Numbered from the stretch's first letter, positions 49,152 to 58,732 are shown. The stretch: DNA of 64,000 nt from Gluconacetobacter tumulisoli (GCF_014174155.1 NZ_JABEQM010000008.1:1-64000); one strand, 5' to 3'. Made by a program: numbers and translations. Notes: generated by a model not told the origin, from the letters alone.

Positions 49152-50657
49152 TCAGGGCCCGACCTGCCATCCGCCACCGGCCGCCTTGTACAGCGCCACG
49201 ACGTCCAGCAGCACCTGGAGGTGCCCGCGCAGCGCGTCCTGTTGCGCGGCGGCCAGGGTGGCCTGGTCGTCGAGGATCGCGCGGCGGTCCGCCAGCCCGT
49301 CGCGCCGGCGCACGCGCGCGAGGGCGATCCGGTCGGTTGCCGTTGCCACGGCCTGGTCGTCGCTTTGCCGGCGCGTCCGGTCGGCGTGCAGGGCGGACAG
49401 GCCGTCATCGATGTCGCGCAGGGCGGCCAGCACGGCCTGGCGGTAAGCCAGCGCGGCCTCGGCCGCCTGTGCGCGGGCCAGGCGGAGATTCGCCCGCAGC
49501 CGCCCGCCCTGGAACAGCGGCAGCGAGATCGCGGGACCGAACTGGTAGAAGCTGTTGCCCCAGTCCGCCAGATCCTTCAGCGCCAGGGTCCGCTGGCCGA
49601 ACTGCCCGGTCAGGGTGAGGTCGGGATAGAACTGCGCCACCGCCACGCCGATTCCGGCGGTGGCCGCGTGCAGGCGGGCCTCGGCGGCGCGGATATCCGG
49701 CCGCCGCCGGGCCAGCGCCGTCGGCAGGCCGATCGCGAGCGGGACCGGGACCTCCGGCAGGGGCCGGACGACGGCCAGTTCGGCATCCAGCGCGCCCGGC
49801 GGCTGCCCGGTCAGGACGGCCAGGTCGTTCATCGCCTGGTCCGCCTGCCGCACCAGGTCGGGCAGTCCCGCCGCCGCCCGGGTCAGGTCGTCCCGGGCCT
49901 GGTCGACATCCATCTGGTCGGACAGGCCCAGCCCGCGCCGGATGCGCGCCAGGGCAAGGAGGCCGGCCCGCGCCGCCACCTCCGCCCGGGCCGCCGTCAG
50001 CAGGGCCTGGGCGGCGCGCAGGCCCAGATAGGTCCGCGCCACGTCCCCCTGCAGCGTGACCAGGGCGTCGCGGCGATTTTCGATCCGGACCTGCGCCTGC
50101 GCCCGCGCCTGTTCGACGCCGCGCCGCACCTGGCCGAACAGGTCGAGTTCCCACGAGGCGTCGAAGCCGACCTGGTAGAGGTCCGTCCCCTGCGTCAGCC
50201 CCCCGATGCCGGACCCCAGGAAGGGCTGCTGGCCGGCCGCCCCCGTCCCACCGCCCAGCAGGGCGAACAGGCCGGCCTCGCCCAGCCGTTCGCGGGTGTA
50301 GCGCGCCGAGGCGTCGAGGCTGGGCAGGCCGGCGGCGCGCTGGGCCTGTTCCTGCGCCCGGGCCTGGACGATGCGCGCCAGCGCCTGCCGGACATCGAGG
50401 TTTCCCGCCGTGGCGCGGGCGACCAGGCCGGTCAGGACCGGATCGCCGAACAGGTGCCACCAGGCGGGATCGGGGTCCGACAGGACGATCGCGTCGGCCC
50501 CCGACCTGTCGTGCCAGGCGGCGGGCAGGCCGGCAGGCGGCGGCCGGAAATCGGGACCCATCGTGCAGCCGGGCCCGGTCATCGCCAGGGCGAGCAGCCC
50601 GGCGGCCAGCCCCGCGGCCGTTCCCGATCGCGGCGGCGCGGGGGCATGGCGCGTCAA
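49152..50657 (-). CDS. Outer-membrane factor, NodT family lipoprotein
   Basis: TolC-like outer-membrane channel of the NodT class, 501 residues. Lipobox-like PGC at Cys31 with the typical following TMGPDFRPPP. Two repeated OEP domains (QARAQEQAQRAAGLPSLDAS; LADWGNSFYQFGPAISLPLF) with the coiled-coil tunnel helices between. The start is TTG at 50657, overlapping the permease stop as TTGA. It is the last gene of a six-gene, fully overlapping operon and should be the channel for the upstream ABC-2 exporter and HlyD adaptor. Confidence 0.88.
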   Translation of the reverse strand: MTRHAPAPPRSGTAAGLAAGLLALAMTGPGCTMGPDFRPPPAGLPAAWHDRSGADAIVLSDPDPAWWHLFGDPVLTGLVARATAGNLDVRQALARIVQARAQEQAQRAAGLPSLDASARYTRERLGEAGLFALLGGGTGAAGQQPFLGSGIGGLTQGTDLYQVGFDASWELDLFGQVRRGVEQARAQAQVRIENRRDALVTLQGDVARTYLGLRAAQALLTAARAEVAARAGLLALARIRRGLGLSDQMDVDQARDDLTRAAAGLPDLVRQADQAMNDLAVLTGQPPGALDAELAVVRPLPEVPVPLAIGLPTALARRRPDIRAAEARLHAATAGIGVAVAQFYPDLTLTGQFGQRTLALKDLADWGNSFYQFGPAISLPLFQGGRLRANLRLARAQAAEAALAYRQAVLAALRDIDDGLSALHADRTRRQSDDQAVATATDRIALARVRRRDGLADRRAILDDQATLAAAQQDALRGHLQVLLDVVALYKAAGGGWQVGP

Positions 50658-51790
50658 TCCAGGGTTTCCCGGTAGAACCGCACCGCGATCGCGACCGTGC
50701 AGCCGGTAAACAGCGCGATCGGCCAGAGGTCGGGCAGGATGTCCGCCATGCCGTTGCCCTTCAGCAGCAGGCCGCGCACGATCCGCATGGCATGGGTCGT
50801 GGGCATGATTTCGCCGACGATGCGGGCCCAGCGCGGCATGCCCTGGAACGGAAAGGCGAAGCCCGAGAGCAGCATGAACGGCAGCATGGTGAACTGCGCC
50901 ATCTGCTGGGCCTGCATCTGGTTGGCGGCCAGGGTGGAATAGGTGATGCCCAGCGCCAGGTTGCTGGCGATGAACAGCCCCAGCACCGCGAACAGCAGCA
51001 CGATCGACCCGTGGATCGGCAGGTGCAGCAGCCCGACCGCGACCAGCAGGATGATGAGCACCTGCAGATAGCCGATCCCGACATAGGGGGCGATCTTGGC
51101 CAGCATGACCTCGATCGGGCGGACCGGCATCGCCAGCAGGTTCTCCATCGTTCCGCGTTCGCGCTCGCGGGTGATGGCCAGGGTCGTGAGCATCAGCGTC
51201 GACATCATCAGCACGACGCAGATCAGGCCCGGGACGACGTTGAGCACCGTCAGCTGTTCGGGATTGTAGCGGGTATGCACCACGAAGCGGAACGGCGGCC
51301 CCGCCGGGGCGGCCGTCGCCGCCGCCCGACGGACCGGCGGCAGGTCCCGCGCCAGCACGCCCGTCAGGCCGCCGAGCGCCGCGGTGGCGTAGCCGATGGC
51401 CGTGGGATCGGTGCCGTCGGTGTCGATCAGGATCGCCGGCGCTTCACCCCGGTCCACGCTGCGGTCGAACCCCGGCGGGACGTTGACGACGAACAGCAGG
51501 TTGCCCTGGGCGATGTCCTCCTCGGCCTCGCGTTCCGAGGACAGGAGGCGGATCCGGTAATAGCCCGAATTGCGCAGCGCGGCGACGATCGTGCGCTCGT
51601 AGGTCGAGGGCTGCGCCATCAGCACGCCCGTGGGCAGGTCGTGCGGGTTGGAATTGATCGCGTAGCCGAAGATCAGCAATTGCATCACCGGCAGCGCGAC
51701 GATCAGGCGCAGGGTCATCGGGTCGCGCTTCACCTGCAGCCATTCCTTGCGCAGCAGCGCCCGCAAGCGCCGGACGGAGAAGGCCGTCAT
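50654..51790 (-). CDS. ABC-2 type exporter permease (YhhJ-like)
   Basis: ABC-2 membrane subunit of 378 residues. N-terminal helix after RLRALLRKEWLQVKRDPMTL, a large periplasmic domain (TGVLMAQPSTYERTIVAALR and LLFVVNVPPGFDRSVDRG), then five helices with ERERGTMENLLAMPVRPIEV and FPFQGMPRWARIVGEIMPTT. This matches the drug/large-molecule exporters YhhJ/YadH. It overlaps the ATPase gene as ATGA and the NodT gene as TTGA. Cargo unknown; the operon suggests a polysaccharide-associated one. Confidence 0.88.
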   Translation of the reverse strand: MTAFSVRRLRALLRKEWLQVKRDPMTLRLIVALPVMQLLIFGYAINSNPHDLPTGVLMAQPSTYERTIVAALRNSGYYRIRLLSSEREAEEDIAQGNLLFVVNVPPGFDRSVDRGEAPAILIDTDGTDPTAIGYATAALGGLTGVLARDLPPVRRAAATAAPAGPPFRFVVHTRYNPEQLTVLNVVPGLICVVLMMSTLMLTTLAITRERERGTMENLLAMPVRPIEVMLAKIAPYVGIGYLQVLIILLVAVGLLHLPIHGSIVLLFAVLGLFIASNLALGITYSTLAANQMQAQQMAQFTMLPFMLLSGFAFPFQGMPRWARIVGEIMPTTHAMRIVRGLLLKGNGMADILPDLWPIALFTGCTVAIAVRFYRETLD

Positions 51791-52767
51791 CGCGGCGGCC
51801 CCTGCTCGCCCAGCAGATGGATGAACACGTCCTCCAGGCGCGGATCGACCTCGCGCCAGACCAGGCCGGCCCCGCATGTGGCGATCGCGGCGTCCAGCAG
51901 GGCGCGGTCCATGCCGGCGATGTGCAGCACGCGGCCCAGCACCGTCGCGGCCTCGACCCCCGGCGCCGCGCGGATCCGCCGTGCCGCGTCCTCGACCGGG
52001 GCGCCGGTGCCCTCGAACGTGACCAGGCCGACGCGCCCGACCACCTCGGCCGCGCTGCCCTGGATGACGATGCGCCCGCCGGCGAGGTAGACGATTCGGG
52101 CGCAGCGCTCGGCCTCGTCCATGTAGTGGGTGGAGACCAGGACCGTCAGCCCTTCCCCGGCCAGATCGTGGATCAGGTCCCAGAACGCGCGGCGCGCCTT
52201 CACGTCGACCCCGGCCGTGGGTTCGTCCAGCAGCAGCAGTTGCGGCCGGTGCAGCACGCAGGCGGTCAGGGCCAGCCGCTGCTTCCACCCGCCGGACAGC
52301 TGGCCGGCCAGCTGGCCCGCGCGGTCGCGCAGCCCCATGCGGTCCATGATGTCGGCGACGGCGGCGCACGCATCCGGAAGTTCGTAGAGCCCGGCGACGA
52401 GATCCAGGTTTTCGGACACCGTCAGGTCCTCGTACAGGCTGAATCGCTGCGTCATGTAGCCGACCTGCCGGCGGATCAGCGGCGCGTCGCGCACGATGTC
52501 CAGCCCCAGGCAGGTGCCGCTTCCGCCGTCGGGCGCCAGCAATCCGCACAGCATGCGGATGGTCGTCGTCTTGCCGCTGCCGTTCGCGCCCAGGAAACCG
52601 CAGACCTCGCCCCGGGGGACCCGCAGCGTCAGGCCGTCGACCACCCGGCGCGTGCCGAAATCCTTGCGCAGGTCCCGCACGTCGATGACGTCGCCGGACG
52701 AGGTGCCATCGTGGGGCGGGACGTCGTCGCGCGCCGGGCCGGGAGGGGCGTCGGGGGGCGGGATCAT
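51787..52767 (-). CDS. ABC-2 exporter ATPase
   Basis: ATP-binding subunit of 326 residues. Walker A GANGSGKTTT at 60-69, signature LSGGWKQRLALTACVL, Walker B LLLLDEPTAGVD and switch LVSTHYMDEAERC. The C-terminal segment with DPRLEDVFIHLLGEQG is typical of CcmA/YhiH-type drug exporter ATPases. It overlaps the HlyD gene and the permease gene by 4 bases each. It energises the ABC-2 permease. Confidence 0.92.
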   Translation of the reverse strand: MIPPPDAPPGPARDDVPPHDGTSSGDVIDVRDLRKDFGTRRVVDGLTLRVPRGEVCGFLGANGSGKTTTIRMLCGLLAPDGGSGTCLGLDIVRDAPLIRRQVGYMTQRFSLYEDLTVSENLDLVAGLYELPDACAAVADIMDRMGLRDRAGQLAGQLSGGWKQRLALTACVLHRPQLLLLDEPTAGVDVKARRAFWDLIHDLAGEGLTVLVSTHYMDEAERCARIVYLAGGRIVIQGSAAEVVGRVGLVTFEGTGAPVEDAARRIRAAPGVEAATVLGRVLHIAGMDRALLDAAIATCGAGLVWREVDPRLEDVFIHLLGEQGPPR

Positions 52768-53753
52768 GGCGCGCCTGCCGCCAGGGGGCGCACGGTGACG
52801 GGCTCGCCGGGATTGAACCGCGCGGCCTGGTCGGGGCGGGGGCGTGCCTGGACCAGGTAGACCAGCTTGGCCCGGCTTTCGTCGCTGTAGATCAGCGGGG
52901 GCGTGTATTCGGCCTGGGGCGAGATGAAATCGATCGTGCCCTCCAGCCCCGGCGCGCAGCCGTCGCAGGCCAGCGCCACCCGGTCGCCGGGATGGACCCG
53001 CGACAGCATCGCCTGCGGCACGAACAGGCGGATGAAGATATTGCCCGGCGGCAGCAGCGAGACGACCGGCACGCCGGCATCGACGACCTCGCCGGGGCGG
53101 GCCAGGACATCGGCGACGATGCCGGCCGCGGGGGCCGTGGCGTGGCGCTGGGCCAGTTGCCAGTCCGCGAGCGCCAGGGCGGCGCGCGACGCCCCGGCCG
53201 CCGCCATCTGGGCGCGGATCTGCTCGGCCCGGCCGGTGGGCGCGCGGGCCTGGTCCAATGCGGCGCCCAGGCTGTCGACCCGGGCCTGGGCCGACCGGTA
53301 TTCGGCCCGCGCCTGGTCCCGTGCCTGGAACGTCGCCGCGCCGGCGGGGGCCGCGTCTTCCAGCCGGCGGGCATCCGCGCGGGCACGGTCGCGCGTCGCC
53401 ACGGCGTCGGCCAGGTTGGCCTGGGCCTGGCGGATTTCGGTGTCGCGGCCCGGTCCCTGCAAATTGGCGAGCAGGCGCGCGCTTTCCTCGGCCTGGCGCG
53501 CCGCCTGGTCCCGCGCCGCGCGTTCGGCGACGTCGTCCTGGTCGAACAGGGGCGCGCCGGCAGCGACAGCGTCGCCGCGCGCGACCCGGACCCGCGTCAG
53601 CACGCCCTGCCGGGTCGGGCCGATCCTGACGAAATCGGCGTCCACATAGCCCTGCCACACCACCGGGGCGGGGCGGCGCGACAGCGCCCACCATACCGCC
53701 GCGCCGGCAAGGGCGAGCAGCACCAGCCCGGTGACCAGCCGCCGGGCCGTCAT
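52764..53753 (-). CDS. HlyD-family membrane-fusion protein
   Basis: Periplasmic adaptor of 329 residues. An N-terminal anchor helix (LVTGLVLLALAGAAVWWALS), the biotinyl-lipoyl half-motif GYVDADFVRIGPTRQGVLTR, a coiled-coil hairpin over ~residues 75-200 (rich in Ala/Gln/Arg), a second lipoyl half (PAAGIVADVLARPGEVVDAG), and a beta-barrel end (GPPL-type EYTPPLIYSDESRAKLVYLV). It links the ABC-2 transporter to the NodT channel. ATGA overlaps join it to the genes on both sides. Confidence 0.9.
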   Translation of the reverse strand: MTARRLVTGLVLLALAGAAVWWALSRRPAPVVWQGYVDADFVRIGPTRQGVLTRVRVARGDAVAAGAPLFDQDDVAERAARDQAARQAEESARLLANLQGPGRDTEIRQAQANLADAVATRDRARADARRLEDAAPAGAATFQARDQARAEYRSAQARVDSLGAALDQARAPTGRAEQIRAQMAAAGASRAALALADWQLAQRHATAPAAGIVADVLARPGEVVDAGVPVVSLLPPGNIFIRLFVPQAMLSRVHPGDRVALACDGCAPGLEGTIDFISPQAEYTPPLIYSDESRAKLVYLVQARPRPDQAARFNPGEPVTVRPLAAGAP

Positions 53754-55045
53754 GACGGCGGCGCGTGGCCCAGCGCCGCCGCGTCATAGACGTTGCGCGG
53801 ATTCCACAGCATCCACCCGTCGGACCCGAAATCGGTCGCCCCCCGGATCTGGGCGGCGATTTCGGCGGGACCGAAGACCCGTCGGTCGAACGCATAGTCC
53901 CTGAAGGCCTGGAGCCACGGGCGGAACCGCAGGGGCGAAATCCCCAGCCGGCGGCGCGCCATTTCCAGCGAGCGATAGACGATGTCATACGGGTGGCCGA
54001 CCGGGTCGCGATAGCCGGGAATGCCGAACAGGAAGCCCGAGGGGTAGAGCATCGGCGACAGGTAATCGACATGGGGCGCCAGTTCCGCCAGCCGCTGGCC
54101 GATGCCGGTATCGTCGAGGTTCCAGCATACGTACCCGAAGATATCGGCCGCCAGATAGACGTTGTAGGGCAGCAGCCGGCCCCGGGCCTCGGCCAGGAAG
54201 CCGGCGATGGCCGCCAGGCGCGAGGCCTGCGTCGCCGGGACCAGGAAGCGCAGTTGTGCCGGTCCGTCGGGGAAGCGCACGTAGTCGAGCTGGATTTCGT
54301 CGAAACCGGCACGGGCGGCCTCGACCGCGATGTCGATGTTGTAGGCGCGCACCGCCGGCTGGAACGGGTCGGTCCAGGCCATGCCCTCGCGGTCGCGCAG
54401 GGGCGCGCCGTCGGCCCGGCGCACCGCCAGGTCCGGCCGGCCGGATGCCAGCGGCAGGTCGCGGAACACCACGATCCGCGCGATGGCGTAGAGCCCGCGA
54501 CCATGCAGCATCGCGACCAGCGCCGCGAGGTCGGGAATGGTCGTCATCGCGCGCGCGCCGATCGCACCGGCCAGGGGAATGGCGCTGGGATAGGGGACCA
54601 GCCCGCGATCGCCCTTGACGTCGACGACCACCGCGTTCAGCCCGGCATCGCGGATCAGCGCCAGCACCGCCCCGCGCAGGGTCGCGGACCCGACGCCGTA
54701 GCTGGACAGGTACAGCGCCCGGGGCGCGAACGGCACCAGCGGCAGCGCCTGGTCCGGCGACAACGGGTCGGCGGCGAAGGCGCCGGCGCGATAACCCGGC
54801 GCGCGGACGAACAGGCGGCCGGGCCGGTCGTCCAGCCGGACGCGGCCGGCCTCGTCGGCCGACAGCACGCTGCCCCCCAGCACCACCGTCGCATCCGCGA
54901 TGCCCCTGCCGGTCGCCGCGTCCACCACCCGGACCGTCACCGCCCGGGCCGGGCCGGCGGCGAGGACCAGCCACAGGGCCGCCAGGACCAGGGCTGCGCG
55001 GATCGGGACCGGGATAGCGGGACCGCGCGCCCCCCGGGACGTCAC
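53750..55045 (-). CDS. Putative glycoside hydrolase (DUF4015)
   Basis: Exported protein of 431 residues with a signal peptide (ALVLAALWLVLAAGPARAV), a short beta domain resembling a carboxypeptidase-like regulatory repeat (VRVVDAATGRGIADATVVLG), then a TIM-barrel of the DUF4015 glycosyl-hydrolase-like family: GAVLALIRDAGLNAVVVDVK, GFDEIQLDYVRFPDGPAQLR, and YLSPMLYPSGFLFGIPGYRD. It would bind or cleave a sugar polymer in the periplasm. The start is GTG (55045), overlapping the deacetylase stop as GTGA. Together with that gene it resembles a split PgaB. Confidence 0.8.
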   Translation of the reverse strand: MTSRGARGPAIPVPIRAALVLAALWLVLAAGPARAVTVRVVDAATGRGIADATVVLGGSVLSADEAGRVRLDDRPGRLFVRAPGYRAGAFAADPLSPDQALPLVPFAPRALYLSSYGVGSATLRGAVLALIRDAGLNAVVVDVKGDRGLVPYPSAIPLAGAIGARAMTTIPDLAALVAMLHGRGLYAIARIVVFRDLPLASGRPDLAVRRADGAPLRDREGMAWTDPFQPAVRAYNIDIAVEAARAGFDEIQLDYVRFPDGPAQLRFLVPATQASRLAAIAGFLAEARGRLLPYNVYLAADIFGYVCWNLDDTGIGQRLAELAPHVDYLSPMLYPSGFLFGIPGYRDPVGHPYDIVYRSLEMARRRLGISPLRFRPWLQAFRDYAFDRRVFGPAEIAAQIRGATDFGSDGWMLWNPRNVYDAAALGHAPPS

Positions 55046-55878
55046 GGTACGGCGCGTCCCGGGGCGGCCGGCGCCAGTCTGTTATCCAATCCTGCGTCCC
55101 CCAGCCGCGCGGCGAGCACCGTCCCCTGGTCCGCGTCGGACATCGGCAAACGGGGGATGGCGAACGGATCGACACCCCGGTGGGCCGGCCCGCCGCCATA
55201 GGCGAACGCCGCGCGATAGCCGGCGCGGACGGCCGCCGCCCGCAGATCGGCGTCGACGATGCCGAACGGCCAGGCCAGCATGTCCACCGGCGCGCCGAGC
55301 CGGCGTTCCAGCACCGCCTTCGACCGGACCAGCTGGTCATCGAGGAAGGCACGATAATCCGCCGCCGTCCGGCGCGTGCGTTCGACATGGAAATTCGGAT
55401 GCCAGTAGGTATGGGACTGTACCGTCACCAGCCCGGACAGCGTCATGTCGGCCAGCTGGCCCCAGGTCAGGGCGTAGGCGGCGTGGGAGATCGCCGACGG
55501 ATAGATGAACAGCGTCACCGGGACATGCCGGCGCCGCACGATCGGGTAGAGCTGCGTGTAGACCGACACATGGCCGTCATCCACGGTGATGGCCACGGTA
55601 CGCCCCCAGGCGACGACGTCGCCGAGGACCGAGCCCGTGGTACCCCGCAGGCTTTCCACCACCGTCCCCAGCGCGACCACGCGATAGCCATGGGCGTCGA
55701 GCCAGTCGAGCTGCCGTTCGAAGGCCTGCGTGGTGACCGTCGTCGACCCGCCATGCAGCGGGTCGAAGCGATGATAGGCCAGCACCGCGATGCCCCGATC
55801 CATGTCGCCCGCCGCCGCCGGCGCGACCGGCGGCAACGACAGGAGCACCATGAGCAGGGGATTCGGGCCTGTGCGCAC
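55042..55878 (-). CDS. Exported polysaccharide deacetylase (PgaB-like N-domain)
   Basis: Carbohydrate-esterase-4-type deacetylase of ~278 residues. A signal-like start (MVLLSLPPVAPAAAGDMD), then AVLAYHRFDPLHGG, VAITVDDGHVSVYTQLYPIV (the catalytic Asp-Asp pair), SHTYWHPNFHVER with the zinc His, and the C-terminal LGAPVDMLAWPFGIVDADLR. It removes N-acetyl groups from a glycan, as PgaB does for PNAG. The start is GTG at 55878 with GAAGG about 10 bases upstream; a later ATG at 55851 is possible. First gene of the six-gene operon. Confidence 0.85.
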   Translation of the reverse strand: MRTGPNPLLMVLLSLPPVAPAAAGDMDRGIAVLAYHRFDPLHGGSTTVTTQAFERQLDWLDAHGYRVVALGTVVESLRGTTGSVLGDVVAWGRTVAITVDDGHVSVYTQLYPIVRRRHVPVTLFIYPSAISHAAYALTWGQLADMTLSGLVTVQSHTYWHPNFHVERTRRTAADYRAFLDDQLVRSKAVLERRLGAPVDMLAWPFGIVDADLRAAAVRAGYRAAFAYGGGPAHRGVDPFAIPRLPMSDADQGTVLAARLGDAGLDNRLAPAAPGRAVP

Positions 55879-55974
55879 GGCGGTCGCGCCTTCCGGAGGG
55901 TTCGAATCCGCAACGTCAGACAGTCGCGCGCGTCGCCTTGCCTCCGCTTTTCGTGATCGCGGGGTTGCGTGGGG

Positions 55975-57216
55975 TCAGCCGAACCGCGCCGGCGCGTAGG
56001 GCGCGGGATCGGTGAAGGGGACCTCCCCCTGCATCAGTTCGGCCAGCAGCCGGCCCGTCGCCGGGCCCAGGGTGAAGCCCTGGTGCGCGTGGCCGAAATG
56101 AAACCACAGGCCGGCATGACGCGGCGCCGCCCCGATCACCGGCAGCATGTCCGGCGTGCAGGGGCGGTTGCCCAGCCAGGGAGTGGGTTCCACCGGGGCG
56201 CCGAGATCGACCAGCCGGCGCGCGCGGGCCTCGACCCGCGCCAGCTGCACCGGGGTGGGGCGGGCGCCCAGCCGGGCGAATTCCGCCCCGGTGGTCAGGC
56301 GCAGGCCGCGCGCCATCGGGGCCAGCACGGTACCGGCCTGAAGGTCGAGCACCGGCGTCCGCAGGCCGGAATCGCCCTGGTGGTGGCGGTGGTAGCCGCG
56401 CTTGATGAAGAGCGGATAGCGGTAGCCGAAGCGCCGCAGCAGCCGGCCGGACCACGGGCCCAGCGCGACCACGGCCGACGCCGCGTCGATGCGGCCGCCG
56501 TCGGTATCGACCGACCACGCGGCACCGGCGCGGCGCAGGCTGGCGGCGTCGCCCGTGGCGATGCGGCCGCCCAGCCGCTGGACCAGGGCGGCATAGCGCG
56601 CGACCAGCGCCCCCGGATCGCGGACGAACCAGGGGTCGGTCCAGTGGATCGCGCCCGCGACCGGCTGGCGGATGGCCGGTTCGGCGGCCGCAAAGGCCGC
56701 CGCGTCCAGGATGGTGGAGTTGACGCCGAACGCCCGCGACAGGCGATGGGCGGTTTCGGCCTCGGCATCGAAGCTCTCGGCCGAATGGGCCATCAGTTTC
56801 CAGCCGGTGCGCATGATCAGGTCATCGGCCCCGGCCGCCGCGATCATCGGTGCATGCTCCGCAAGGCATTGGCGGATCAGCGCCTCGTACCCCGCGACGA
56901 TCCGGCGATAGGCGGCGGGCCGGCTGTTCCACCAGTAGCGCGCCAGGGGCGAAACCAGGCCGGGCAAGGCCGCGAGGTGATAGCGGGCCTCGTTCCCCCG
57001 GCCGAGGGCGATGTTCAGCAGGGTGCGGACATCGCGGGGAAAGGCGTGGGGTTCGACGCATTCGCGCTGGATCAGCCCGGCATTGCCATAGGACGTTTCC
57101 CGGCCGGGGGGCCCGCGATCGACCAGCGTGACGTCGAAGCCGCGCGCCAGCAGATGATACGCGGCCCCCACGCCGCACATGCCGGCCCCCAGGACGATGA
57201 CGCTTCTGCCTGTCAT
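55975..57216 (-). CDS. D-amino-acid dehydrogenase-like FAD oxidoreductase
   Basis: DAO-superfamily flavoprotein of 413 residues, DadA-like. FAD motif VIVLGAGMCGVGAAYHLL, DadA-type SYGNAGLIQRECVEPHAFPR, and C-terminal PDMLPVIGAAPRHAGLWFHF followed by GHAHQGFTLGPATGRLLAEL. It likely deaminates D-amino acids and feeds electrons to quinones. The ATG at 57216 is chosen because upstream codons are Arg-rich and not conserved. It is on the same strand as, but about 96 bases from, the deacetylase operon and 98 from the peroxidase gene, so it may be a separate unit. Confidence 0.85.
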   Translation of the reverse strand: MTGRSVIVLGAGMCGVGAAYHLLARGFDVTLVDRGPPGRETSYGNAGLIQRECVEPHAFPRDVRTLLNIALGRGNEARYHLAALPGLVSPLARYWWNSRPAAYRRIVAGYEALIRQCLAEHAPMIAAAGADDLIMRTGWKLMAHSAESFDAEAETAHRLSRAFGVNSTILDAAAFAAAEPAIRQPVAGAIHWTDPWFVRDPGALVARYAALVQRLGGRIATGDAASLRRAGAAWSVDTDGGRIDAASAVVALGPWSGRLLRRFGYRYPLFIKRGYHRHHQGDSGLRTPVLDLQAGTVLAPMARGLRLTTGAEFARLGARPTPVQLARVEARARRLVDLGAPVEPTPWLGNRPCTPDMLPVIGAAPRHAGLWFHFGHAHQGFTLGPATGRLLAELMQGEVPFTDPAPYAPARFG

Positions 57217-57313
57217 GACGCTCTTTCCATTCCGTCCGGTCGCCCGTTCCCTGCTGGCCGCCAGGGCAGGATGCGCCCGGCGTGACATGTCGCACGGCGC
57301 GTGCCGGATGGCG

Positions 57314-58732
57314 TCACGGCGTGGTGTCGGCCAGTGTCCTGCCGTCATACCTGCCCGTCAATGTCCGCAGGAACGCCACGATGTCGGCCACGTCTTCGTC
57401 GGACAGGGTGTGGGCGGGCGTCTGGTAGCGGGCCATCTGCCGTACCGCGTCGTCCAGGGTCTTCACGCTGCCGTCATGGAAATATGGGGCGGTCAGCGCG
57501 ATGTTGCGCAAGTTCGGCACCTTGAACCGTTCCATGTCGTCGGGCGAATGCGTCACCATGAAGCGCCCCCTGTCGGCGTCGGTCAGCGCGCCGCCGCGCC
57601 CGGCGAAATAATCGCCTTCCAGACCCATCGCCTCGTAGGCCTGGCCACCCAGCGCGACACCCGTATGACAGCCCGAGCATCCGACATCCTTGAACAGGGC
57701 GTACCCGTTCCTTTCCCGATCGTTCAGCGCCGTGTCGTCACCTTTCAGATACTGGTCGAAGCGGCTGTCGGGCGTGATCAGGGTCTTTTCATATTCCGCG
57801 ATCGCCGCCGTGATGGTGGGCCGGTCGATCGCATCGCGGCCGAACGCCGCCTGGAAATCGACGGCATAGGACGGGTCGGTTCGCAATTTCGCCGCGACCT
57901 GCGCCCAGTCGTGCGATCCCATCTCCTTCGGGTTCATGACCGGGCCCGCCGCCTGGTCGGCCAGGGTCGCGGCCCGGCCGTTCCAGAACTGGCTTTTGCT
58001 GAAGGCCGCGTCGAACACGGTGGGGACGTTGATCGGCCCCTTCTGGCCGAACACGCCGGTCGCCGTCACCAGCCCGTCCACGCCGCCATGGGTCAGCGCG
58101 TGGCAGCTGGCGCAGCTGACCTGCCCGTTCGCGGACAGGGCCTTGTCGAAGAAGAGGCGTTGGCCCAGCGCGACCTTGCGGGAATCGACCGGCAGGGTTT
58201 CGGGAATCGGCTGCACCGGTTCGGCCGCGAAGCGGGGGGCGACGCCTGGCGTCGCGTAATGGTCGCGCCGCACCTGGGCGATCCAGGCCAGCATCGCGTC
58301 GCGCTGCCGTCCGGACAGGTGCGCGTGCCAGTGCATCAGCAGGTACAGGGTCGGCGGCATCCGGTTCTGGCGGATGACTTCCTCGATCCGGGCCAGCTGT
58401 TCCTCGTCCGGGACGGTGCCCTGCCGGAACGACGCGATGACCGGTTCGATCCGGAAATGGCGCAGCCCTTCGTCCAGGTCGCGGGTCATCAGCTGCCGGG
58501 CGACGGGCAGGCGGAAATAGAACGGCAGGTCGGTCTTGGCCGCGTGGCAGTAATCGCAGCGGGCCTCGCGGATCACGTTGAACGCCGCCAGGGCGGTCGG
58601 ATCGCCCTGGGTCGCGGCACCGGCCACCAGCACCGGCGCCGTCGCGTGATCGAAATGGGCCAGATAGGCGACGACCCCGCCGTACGCCACGATCCCCGCG
58701 ACACAGGCTGACAAAATCATTCTTTTCAACAC
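57314..58732 (-). CDS. Tri-haem cytochrome c peroxidase (YhjA-like)
   Basis: Membrane-anchored peroxidase of 472 residues with three haem c motifs: CDYCH (59-63), CASCH (207-211) and CSGCH (352-356). An N-terminal helix (residues ~5-24, ILSACVAGIVAYGGVVAYLA) anchors it. The first motif lies in an extra N-terminal haem domain, and the last two belong to the classical di-haem peroxidase core (RLFFDKALSANGQVSCASCH; PNLRNIALTAPYFHDGSVKT). This matches E. coli YhjA, a quinol-dependent H2O2 reductase. The start is GTG; an ATG at 58720 is also possible. Confidence 0.93.
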   Translation of the reverse strand: MLKRMILSACVAGIVAYGGVVAYLAHFDHATAPVLVAGAATQGDPTALAAFNVIREARCDYCHAAKTDLPFYFRLPVARQLMTRDLDEGLRHFRIEPVIASFRQGTVPDEEQLARIEEVIRQNRMPPTLYLLMHWHAHLSGRQRDAMLAWIAQVRRDHYATPGVAPRFAAEPVQPIPETLPVDSRKVALGQRLFFDKALSANGQVSCASCHALTHGGVDGLVTATGVFGQKGPINVPTVFDAAFSKSQFWNGRAATLADQAAGPVMNPKEMGSHDWAQVAAKLRTDPSYAVDFQAAFGRDAIDRPTITAAIAEYEKTLITPDSRFDQYLKGDDTALNDRERNGYALFKDVGCSGCHTGVALGGQAYEAMGLEGDYFAGRGGALTDADRGRFMVTHSPDDMERFKVPNLRNIALTAPYFHDGSVKTLDDAVRQMARYQTPAHTLSDEDVADIVAFLRTLTGRYDGRTLADTTP

